Positions 54,907 to 64,000 of a stretch of 64,000 nt of DNA are shown piece by piece; position 1 is the stretch's first letter; every line of letters starts with the position of its first letter. Made by a program: the position numbers and the translations under genes. Source of the stretch: Heterostelium multicystogenum (Eukaryota; Evosea; Eumycetozoa; Acytosteliales; Acytosteliaceae); contig RCNN01000589.1 of the NCBI GenBank assembly GCA_003667245.1, positions 62,001-126,000 of the forward strand, given 5' to 3'. The notes under the pieces were generated by a model, which did no database searches, was not told the DNA's origin, and was given only the letters and a program-made list of their open reading frames with translations.

Positions 54907-56287
54907 TCAGTCCAGTAACGAGAGGGTGACGGGCGTCAGGTGGTTGTCTTCCACCCGTACCTGCAATTGGCCTTCACCGAGGCGCGCGGTCAGGCGCTGC
55001 CCGGTGTGGGTTTGCGCGGCGTTGCGAATCGCCTGGCCGCGTTCGTCGAGCAAGATGCTGTAGCCGCGTCCAAGCGTCGCCAGCGGGCTGACCACGTGCA
55101 GCGTCTGCACCTGGCTTTGCAGTTGCAGGCGACGGGCCTTGAGGCCTTCGCGCATGGCACGGGGCAGGCGTTCGGCAAGGCTGTCCAGGCGTTGGCGCAA
55201 CAGCGCCAGTTGGCGGCCGGGGTGTTGGCCGGCGAGGCGGGTTTCCAGGCGGATCAAACGCTCGCGACGGGTGTTGAGGCTGCGCTCGAAGGCACGCCGC
55301 AGGCGCATGTCCAGGTCATCCAGGCGCTGGGCCTGTTGGCGCAGGCGCTCGCCCGGGTGACGCAGGCGACGAGCCATGCCTTCCAGGCGCAGGCGGTCGT
55401 GGGTCAGGCGGTTGCGCATCAGCATCACCAGGCGGCGGTGCAGGTTCTCTACCTGGCGAGTCAGGTGGCTGGAGTCCGGCGCCAACAGCTCGGCAGCGGC
55501 GGAAGGCGTTGGGGCGCGTACGTCGGCGACAAAGTCGCTGATCGACACATCGGTCTCATGGCCAACGGCGCTGACGATGGGCGTTACGCAGGCATCCACC
55601 GCACGCGCCACGGCTTCTTCATTGAAGCACCAGAGGTCTTCCAGCGACCCGCCGCCACGTGCCAGGATCAGCGCGTCGAAGCCGCGTGCATCGGCCAGCT
55701 TCAGTGCGCGGACGATCTGCGCCACGGCTTCACGACCTTGTACGGCTGTCGGGATCAACGTCAGTTCCACGTTGGGTGCCCGGCGGCGGAACACGCTGAT
55801 GATGTCGCGAATCACCGCGCCGGTGGGCGAGCTGATAATCCCGATGCGCCGTGGGTGTGCGGGCAGCGGCACCTTGCGCTCGACACTGAACAGGCCTTCG
55901 GCGCTGAGTTTTTCCTTCAGCGCGTCGAAGGCCAGGCGCAGTGCGCCGTCACCGGCCGGCTCCACCGTGTCGAGAATCAGCTGATAGTCGCCACGGGCCC
56001 TCAAACAGCGAGACCTTGCCCCGCACCTTCACCGCCAGGCCGTCTTTCAACGCCTGGCGCACCCGTGCGGCGTTCTGCCGGAACAGCGCACAACGCACCT
56101 GGGCGCCACTGTCCTTGAGGGTGAAATACACGTGGCCGGAGGCCGGGCGGGCGAGGTTGGAGATCTCGCCTTCGACCCAGATATTGGTGAACACGTCTTC
56201 CAGCAACACCCGCGCGCGGCCGTTGAGCTGGCTGACAGTCAGGACTTCGCGGTCCAGGCCCAGACGGGCAAAGGGATCTTTAATCAT
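54907..56287 (-). CDS. xseA: Exodeoxyribonuclease VII large subunit (one frameshift)
   Basis: Single-strand exonuclease. Seen: VLTVSQLNGRARVLLE and IWVEGEISNLARPASGHVYF (OB domain), IGIISSPTGAVIRDI, LARGGGSLEDLWCFNEE, HETDVSISDFVADVRAPTPSAAAE and a long Arg-rich coiled coil. An extra base at 55998-56000 breaks it after KVSLFE. About 459 residues. Confidence 0.95.
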
Positions 56288-56297
56288 GGGCGGCAGT

Positions 56298-57189
56298 TTA
56301 TAGGCATTCGTGCAGGGTTTGACAGAACTGCTCCACCAGCGCGTTCGGCGTTTGCTGGCAGGCGAGGGCGACGGTGCTTTGGCAATCGGGATCGGCCAGG
56401 GGTAAAAAATGGATGTTGGCCGGCGCAATGTCCTGCATCGACTCCGGCAGCAAGGCGATCCCGAATCCGGCCTGGATCAGCTGTAGCTGCGTGGTCTTGC
56501 GCGACATCACCCGCGCCGCCTTGGGGAAAAATCCTGCACGCATGCACAACTCGGCTGACAGGTAACTCAGCCCTCCGCGCTGGGGGTGAGGGATCGAGAT
56601 AAACGCTTCGTTCTTCAGTTGCGCCAAATCGATACCGGATGTGTGCCCGGCCAACCGGTGGTTCGGCGGCACGGCCAGCAACAGCCTTTCGCTATATAAA
56701 GGCACGATGCGCACGCCTTCGCGCTGGCGCAACACCGGTAAGCGCAACAGCCCGACCTCCAGTCGGCCGTCGGCGATTTCTTCCAACTGGGCTTCGGAGG
56801 ACAGTTTGGCGATGTCCATCGATACGCCCGGGCATCGTTCCAGCCAGGCACCGATGCCGCGCAGCAGGCGGCCACTCATCGGCACCGTGCTCGAATGGCT
56901 CATCGCAGCGTGCCGAGCTGTCCATTGCCCCACTTGCGTCGCCATCTCACTGGCCTTGAGCAGTTCGCCCAGCAGGTTGCGTGCCCGCGGATAAAAAGCC
57001 TCTCCCGCAGCCGTCAGCCGTGGCTGGCGCGCAGTGCGTTCAAACAGCGGCGTTTTGCAGCAGGTTTTCCAGCTCCTTGATCTGCCGGCTCAGTGCCGAT
57101 TGCGCCACAAACAGCCGCTCGGCCGCTGCGCTGAAGCTGCCGCTCTCGGCGATTTCGACGAAGTAACGCAATTGCCGGGTGGAAATCAC
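56298..57189 (-). CDS. LysR-family transcriptional regulator (one frameshift)
   Basis: About 296 residues. GTG start. Seen: RQLRYFVEIAESGSFSAAAE and AQSALSRQIKELE (winged helix), then a substrate-binding domain (GLLRLPVLRQREGVRIVPLY, IQAGFGIALLPESMQ). An extra base near 57055 splits the two domains. Divergent from the TauE-type exporter, its likely target (inference). Confidence 0.88.
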
Positions 57190-57288
57190 AAGTCATGCCT
57201 TTTCGAGATGAGTGATGGGCTTTGAAGATATTAGTCGCAACGCTTGCCAATGGCTAAAGTGATGGCCATCTCTAATAAGGAATACGTC

Positions 57289-58060
57289 ATGAGTCCGGTC
57301 GAGCTGTTGAGTCATTGGTCGTTTGGCGGTGTGGACTGGCTGGTGATCGGCGTGGCGATTGCCCTGGCGTATATCGTGTTCGGCATTGCAGGCTTTGGTA
57401 CCGCATTGGTGGCGGGGCCGATCCTGATTCTGTTCATGCCTCTGTCGAAGATCATCCCCTTGCTGGTGCTGCTGGATTTTGTCGCGGCCTTCGGCAACCT
57501 TCTGCAATCGCGCCGGGATGTGGTGAAACCGGAGTTGTTCAGGCTACTGCCGTGCATGGCGATTGGCTGCACCCTTGGGGTGATCTTCCTGCTCAACCTG
57601 CACTCTGATTTATTGCTGCTGTTGATGGGGCTGTTTATCAGCGCCTATGCGATCTACAGCCTGGCGGTGAAGGCCAAGCCCACGCAGATGGCAGCCGGCT
57701 GGGCGATTCCCATGGGGGTTGTCGGCGGGCTGTTTGGCGCGCGTTGTTTGGCAGTGGCGGCTTTCTGTATGCGATCTACCTCAACAGCCGATTGCCCAAG
57801 GATGGCGCGCGGGGCGACCCAGAGTGCGTTGATCAGTTGCAGCACGGTGGTGCGCCTGAGCCTGTTTTCTGATCGCGGGCGTGTATGCCGAGCTACCCTT
57901 GTTGATGTTGGCGGTGTGCCTGTTGCCGGCCATGGCGCTCGGGCTGTGGGCGGGGCGGCGGTTGACCCTGCGCATGTCCCGCGAGGCGTTCGTGCGGTTG
58001 GTGACCTGGCTGGTGCTGGCCAGTGGCATTGCCTTGATTGCCCGTTACTTGAGTACTTGA
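57289..58060 (+). CDS. TauE/SafE-family membrane exporter (frameshifted)
   Basis: About 256 residues, eight helices. Seen: VAIALAYIVFGIAGFGTALVAGP, the family's first repeat, and LIPLLVLLDFVAAFGNLL-type second helix. The second repeat is scrambled by breaks near 57742, 57818 and 57870. Corrected frame ends at 58060. Exports sulfoacetate, sulfite or related anions in characterised members; substrate unknown. Confidence 0.85.
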
Positions 58061-58101
58061 CCTGATTGTTTCAGGGATTAAGCTGCCAGCCTTCAGGGCC
58101 T

Positions 58102-58169
58102 CTTCGCGAGCAAGCCCGCTCCCACATTTGGAACGCATTCCCCCTGTGGGAGCGGGCTTGCTCGCGAAG
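58102..58169. repeat. REP doublet (REPIN-like)
   Basis: CTTCGCGAGCAAGCCCGCTCCCACA and its reverse complement around a short spacer, in the 58061-58197 gap. Same family as 34668-34760. Confidence 0.9.
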
Positions 58170-58197
58170 GCGCCAGTAGCCACGCCGCAGGACTCCC

Positions 58198-58745
58198 ATG
58201 AATTCCCAAAGCATCCTTGTCCCGAAAATCTCCACGCTACCCGTCCACGAACCCCGCGCCCGGGCGATCGTGCGCTGGCTGGTGCGCAAGAACATCGTCA
58301 AGGAAGAACTCACCACCTGCGGGCGCACCGGCAACCGCATGGGCTATGCCCTGGCCGACGGTGCCCGCGCCGTGGTGCTGCACCCCGACGCGCTGCCGTT
58401 CAACGAGCCGATCAACGGCCTGGAGATCATCTACAAGCGCTGCATCTACACCCGGCCAAAGGCTTCCTGGAAGAGGCCGGCTGTCCCGAGTGCCTCAAGG
58501 AAGTCGGCGAAGCCCTGTTCGAAAGCCTGGAAGACTGGATGCCCGGCCACACCGATAACTTCACCTGCCCGCTGTGTGGGCATGAGGACGACATCAACGG
58601 TTTCCTGTTCCTGCAGGAATGCGGCTTTTCCAACCTGGGATTCATCTTCAATAACTGGGCGGAGGCGGGGTTCAAGCAGAGTTTTATCGACGAATTTGCC
58701 GACTGGCTGGACCAGAAGATGAGCTGGGTCAAAGTCGAACTTTAA
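58198..58745 (+). CDS. Conserved hypothetical protein with paired Cys motifs (one frameshift)
   Basis: About 182 residues. I recognise it as a conserved Pseudomonas gene near guaB without assigned function. Seen: basic N-terminus (RARAIVRWLVRKNIVKEEL), YALADGARAVV, then after a break near 58453 two cysteine pairs (CPECLKE and CPLCGHEDD), a likely zinc site, and a helical C-terminus FNNWAEAGFKQSFIDEF. No signal peptide. Confidence 0.75.
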
Positions 58746-58752
58746 TTCGATG

Positions 58753-58786
58753 TGAGCGTTTCCCACGCAGAGCGTGGGAACGCTCA
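58753..58786. repeat. Palindromic repeat unit
   Basis: TGAGCGTTTCCCACGC, a 3-base loop, GCGTGGGAACGCTCA. Same family as 51919-52022. Confidence 0.8.
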
Positions 58787-58840
58787 GTGCTGCAAGAATC
58801 ATCCATCTATCAGTATTACCAAGTTTGTCAGAGTTTTACA

Positions 58841-58868
58841 TTGAACCCGAGGGGTGTCTGACTATAAT
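58841..58868 (+). promoter_or_regulatory. Sigma-70 promoter of guaB
   Basis: TTGAAC, 16-base spacer, TATAAT, 36 bases before the guaB start. Confidence 0.8.
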
Positions 58869-58904
58869 GGCGCGCTTCCATTTTCCCGCTCGGGAGCCCC
58901 CGCG

Positions 58905-60376
<1,472 letters not shown>

Positions 60377-60401
60377 TGCTTCCAGCAAATAGTTAAGTAA
60401 C

Positions 60402-60424
60402 CGGGGCTGTCTTATTCAGCCCCG
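60402..60424 (+). other. Intercistronic hairpin guaB-guaA
   Basis: CGGGGCTG, 7-base loop, CAGCCCCG. The T-run is poor; it may modulate read-through or mRNA stability. Confidence 0.5.
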
Positions 60425-60458
60425 AGTTGTTTCTGATTCATTAGACGAGACTGATCTC

Positions 60459-62039
60459 ATGGCCCTCGACATTCACGCCCACCGCATCCTGATCCTCGAC
60501 TTCGGTTCCCAGTACACTCAGCTGATCGCCCGCCGCGTGCGTGAAATCGGCGTGTACTGCGAACTGCATCCGTTCGACATGGACGACGAAGCGATTCGCG
60601 AATTCGCTCCAAAAGGCGTCATTCTCGCCGGCGGCCCCGAGTCCGTGCACGAAGCCAACAGCCCGCGTTGCCCGCAGGCGGTGTTTGACCTGGGCGTGCC
60701 GGTCTTCGGTATCTGCTACGGCATGCAGACCATGGCCGAGCAACTGGGCGGCAAGGTTGAAGGTTCCGAGCTGCGTGAATTCGGTTACGCCCGTGTCGAC
60801 GTAGTCGGCAAGAGCCGCCTGCTGGACGGCATCGAAGACCACATCGACGCCGACGGCCTGTTTGGCCTCGACGTATGGATGAGCCACGGTGACAAGGTCA
60901 CCCGGATGCCGGAAGACTTCCACATCCTGGCCAGCACCCCGAGCTGCCCGATTGCCGGCATGTTCAACGACGAGCGCGGCTACTACGGCGTGCAGTTCCA
61001 CCCGGAAGTGACCCACACCAAGCAAGGCGGGTCGCATCCTGTCGCGCTTTATCCTCGACATCTGCCAGTGCGAAGCCCTGTGGACCCCGTCGAAGATCGC
61101 TGAAGACGCCATCGCCAAACGTACGTGCCCAGGTCGGCACCGACAACGTCCTGCTGGGCCTGTCCGGCGGCGTTGACTCCTCCGTGGTTGCGGCGCTGCT
61201 GCACAAGGCCATCGGCGACCAACTGACCTGTGTCTTCGTCGACAACGGCCTGCTGCGCCTGCACGAAGGCGAGCAAGTGATGGCCATGTTTCGCCGAGAA
61301 CATGGGCGTCAAGGTGATCCGCGCCAACGCTGAAGATCAGTTCCTGAACAACCTGGCCGGCGAGTCCGACCCGGAGAAGAAGCGCAAGATCATCGGTCGC
61401 ACCTTCATCGACGTATTCGATGCCCAGTCCAACAAACTGGACAACATCAAGTACCTCGCCCAGGGCAACCATCTACCCGGACGTGATCGAATCGGCCGGC
61501 GCCAAGAGCGGCAAGGCCCACGTGATCAAGTCCCACCACAACGTGGGCGGCCTGCCTGAGGAAATGAACCTCAAGCTGGTAGAACCACTGCGCGAACTGT
61601 TCAAGGACGAAGTCCGTCGTCTGGGCCTGGAACTCGGCTGCCGTACGACATGGTCTACCGCCACCCATTCCCGGGCCCGGGCCTGGGCGTGCGGATCCTC
61701 GGTGAAGTGAAGAAAGAATACGCCGACCTGCTGCGTCGCGCCGACCACATCTTCATCGAAGAACTGCGCAAGGCCGACTGGTATCACAAGGTCAGCCAGG
61801 CGTTCGTAGTGTTCCAGCCAGTCAAGTCGGTTGGTGTCGTAGGCGATGGTCGTCGTTACGCCTGGGTTGTGGCCCTGCGTGCGGTGGAAACCATCGACTT
61901 CATGACCGCCCGTTGGGCACACCTGCCGTACGAACTGCTGGAGACGGTCAGCGGCCGTATCATCAATGAGATCGAAGGTATTTCGCGCGTGACTTATGAC
62001 GTGTCGAGCAAGCCGCCGGCGACCATTGAGTGGGAATGA
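60459..62039 (+). CDS. guaA: GMP synthase, glutamine-hydrolysing (many frameshifts)
   Basis: Makes GMP from XMP with glutamine nitrogen. Seen: [19 protein letters not shown], nucleophile Cys in [15 protein letters not shown], the ATP pyrophosphatase P-loop [15 protein letters not shown], and the C-terminal dimer domain with [15 protein letters not shown]. At least five indels between 61030 and 61680 (near 61032, 61118, 61288, 61468, 61642). Corrected 525 residues. Confidence 0.96.
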
Positions 62040-62067
62040 TCCTGCCGTAGCAGGTGAGCGCTGAATA

Positions 62068-62096
62068 ACAAAACCCGGCCTGGTGCCGGGGTTTTG
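62068..62096 (+). terminator. Terminator after guaA
   Basis: AAAACCCGGC, short loop, GCCGGGGTTTT. Confidence 0.85.
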
Positions 62097-62235
62097 TGTT
62101 TCTGGAGTGTGGATATTTACGCGAGAGCTGCACTTGGTCGTTTACCCGAATAAAGATCTATTCAAGATGATTTGCATCGTATACGGTTCATATGTTTGAT
62201 TTTATCTATTTATGCATTGTATAGGATGCAGATAA

Positions 62236-62480
62236 ATGGGCGACTTAGGAATACTCATCAAGAATCTCCGCAAAGCCGCAGGCCTGTCACAAAGCCAGCT
62301 TGCGCATCGGCATGGGATGAGTCGCGCAACATTTCGGGGATTGAGAACAACACCGTCCCTGAAGTCGGGATTCGCAAGGTCGCAGCCATCCTTGAAGGCT
62401 TGGGGTACGAGCTGACCGCTATCCCCATGCGTCGGCGCAAGACCCTCGATGAACTGAAATCAGGAAATGTCCATGACTAG
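62236..62480 (+). CDS. hipB: HipB-like antitoxin, XRE helix-turn-helix (one frameshift)
   Basis: About 81 residues. Seen: LIKNLRKAAGLSQSQLAHR (helix-turn-helix) and, after a missing base near 62330, GIENNTVPEVGIRKVAAILE and a short basic tail. Such proteins bind the operator and the HipA kinase. The stop overlaps the hipA start (62473). The AT-rich 62100-62235 stretch upstream probably holds the promoter. Confidence 0.85.
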
Positions 62481-63716
62481 GCAAAGTGACCGGCTGTATA
62501 TCGGCGCTGGCGGTGTACCTTCCGGAACGTTGGGGCGACGTCAAGAAAATCAGCGCGATTTCGGTCTTCTCGTATAACGAGGGAGTAGCAGACGAGAACG
62601 CCGTTTTCCTTGACCATGCCGGTGCGTCTGGAAAGCTACAACTGGGAGTATGGAATCCACCCGTTGTTCGAGATGCACATCCCTGAGGGGCATCTCAAAG
62701 ACGAGCTCGTGCGACGTTTCAGCAAGTCAGTGCGTGGCTTTGATGACTTCTCTTTGCTGGGCATTGTCGGTCCACACCAACTTGGCCGTATCAGTGTTTG
62801 CCCATGAAGCGGGTGGCGAGCCGTTGCCTGAGGTCAAGCTCTCCGAGCTGTTGGTCTATGACGGGGCGCAAGAGCTGTTTGATGACCTTCTCAAAACTTA
62901 CGCAGCCTACTCGGGGGTGTCGGGCGTTCAACCGAAAAGTGCTGGTGCGCGAACGCAAGCGATAGGGCTACCGACGTTGAGCGTTTCACTCATCGAGGCG
63001 CCACCCATCTGGTTAAGGCGTTCAACCACTCAGACTTTCCGCAACTGGCAGCCAATGAGTTTTTTCTGCATGCGGGCCGCACTCCATTGTGGTCTTGAAG
63101 TACCTGAATTCCATCTCAGCCAGCAGGGAACGCTCCTGGTGGTGAAGCGGTTCGACATCGGTGAAAGCGCCTACCTCGGATTTGAGGACATGTGCGTTCT
63201 ATCGGGTTGGGGAACCGCGAAGAAGTACGACGGCAGTTATCAGGGATGCGCGAAGCTGATCCGGTCTTTTGTCACGCCAAGCCGCATAACCAGGACGCTG
63301 GAAGACTTCTTCATGATGGTGGGACTCTCTGCCGGTATCCAGAATGGTGACGGGCACCTCAAGAACTTCGGCCTGCTTTATGAAAATTGTGCAGAAGATG
63401 CTGACGTGTGGCTCGCCCCGGCTTACGACCTGGTGACCACCACCGTGTACAACGGCAACGACATCATGGGGCTGTTGCTCGGTGGCTCGAAAGCCTGGCC
63501 AAAGCGCAAGATGCTGGTTCAGTTCGGGCGTAGCTCATGCGGTTTGACAGAGGCGCGCTTGCAACGAATTGCTAGCCAGAGTGCACCAGGGTATGAGTCG
63601 CGCTATGGAGGAGCTTTCCGAGTATCGAGGCGTCCACCCAGCGTTCGACGAGGTGGGGGGAAAGATGGTCGCTGCATGGAATGCCGGGGCTGGCCAGGAG
63701 CATTGTGCCGGAGTGA
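62473..63716 (+). CDS. hipA: HipA-family serine/threonine kinase toxin (several frameshifts)
   Basis: Toxin half of a type II module; HipA kinases phosphorylate translation factors (glutamyl-tRNA synthetase in E. coli). Seen: N-terminal HipA-1 region (FDDFSLLGIVGPHQLGR), the kinase nucleotide-binding segment TLLVVKRFD, the catalytic loop GIQNGDGHLKNFGLLYEN and the metal-binding APAYDLVTT. Breaks occur near 62505, 62600, 62805, 62950 and late in the gene, so no full frame is present as written. Probable stop 63714-63716. Confidence 0.82.
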
Positions 63717-63771
63717 TTTGCCCGACTGACGACGCCGGGCTTTTCGAGGACTCGCCAAGTCGTTTCTTTGT

Positions 63772-64000
63772 TTACCGCCGCGCAATATCCGAAAAGTAAA
63801 AACTTATCCAGCGTATGCCGCGACTCGGTGTACTCGAATTGCCGTCCATCCTGCAAAAACGTCTGGTTGCTCACCACGATCACATGGCTCTGACCTTCGA
63901 GGTCCAGGTTGTGTCTGATCGTCCTTGCCCGCGCGGCAGCGCTTCGATTAGTGCGCTGGGCATAGCTGATCTGCAGCTGCAAGGTCTGTTCGATAAACGC
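63772..64000 (-). CDS. GntR-family regulator, C-terminal UTRA domain (5' end outside window)
   Basis: Only the last 75 or so residues are inside the window. Seen: QLQISYAQRTNRSAAARAR, HVIVVSNQTFLQDGRQFEY and TESRHTLDKF, the strand pattern of UTRA ligand domains. One extra T in TTTTT near 63797 hides the probable stop at 63772. Identity and ligand cannot be told. Confidence 0.7.

Noticed and set aside
54940..56118. 392-residue plus-strand frame opposite xseA
   Set aside because: Antisense shadow of xseA, whose motifs are unmistakable.

Overview
The window comes from a Pseudomonas of the fluorescens type. The gene order queA-tgt-yajC-secDF, then trmJ-cysE-isc operon-ndk-rlmN-pilW-rodZ-ispG-hisS-yfgM-bamB-der, then leuA, xseA and guaBA is the standard Pseudomonas core order. 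The short repeats built on GTGGGAGCGGGCTTGCTCGCGAA are of the Pseudomonas REP type. The DNA is GC-rich, and most genes are tightly packed, often with ATGA overlaps.

The most important property of the record is its quality. Roughly two thirds of the genes contain one or more single-base indels, mostly an extra base in a short homopolymer run. These hit genes a living cell cannot lose (secD, iscS, hisS, der, guaA, guaB). I read them as sequencing errors, so broken genes are annotated over their full span as CDS with the break positions named. True pseudogenes cannot be told from errors here.

Layout. 1-1941: an OmpR-type two-component pair. 2302-5621: bacteriophytochrome photosensor (bphO-bphP) plus a lone receiver. 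5764-10420: small metabolic genes (two SDRs, GNAT, VOC, cytochrome c, NUDIX, an AraC regulator). 10460-14770: a phosphonate module (Fe-alcohol dehydrogenase, MFS carrier, LysR regulator, phosphonatase phnX) without a phnW transaminase. 14897-19619: five co-oriented genes: PepSY protein, cytochrome b561, sialidase-like protein, membrane protein and LTA-synthase-like phosphotransferase. They run divergently from a QseB/PmrA-like two-component system (19767-21782), with a direct-repeat operator between. 21779-24566: an accessory bacteriocin island with a short S-type pyocin carrying a colicin E3-type rRNase domain, its immunity gene, a conserved unknown, and two small genes (DUF6966-like, PH-like).

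24724-51918: mainly core genes. A LysE exporter and tRNA-Leu(CAA) come first, then tRNA modification (queA, tgt), Sec translocase accessory subunits, inositol monophosphatase, iron-sulfur assembly under an IscR box, rlmN, pilW/rodZ, ispG, hisS, bamB and der. A methionine-salvage type transaminase/omega-amidase pair closes this stretch. 52081-57189: leuA with a leucine-rich leader peptide, an M23 peptidase, xseA and a LysR regulator. 57289-62039: a TauE-type exporter, a zinc-ribbon-like unknown, and guaB-guaA with a clear sigma-70 promoter. 62236-63716: a hipB-hipA toxin-antitoxin pair. The window ends inside a GntR/UTRA regulator on the minus strand.
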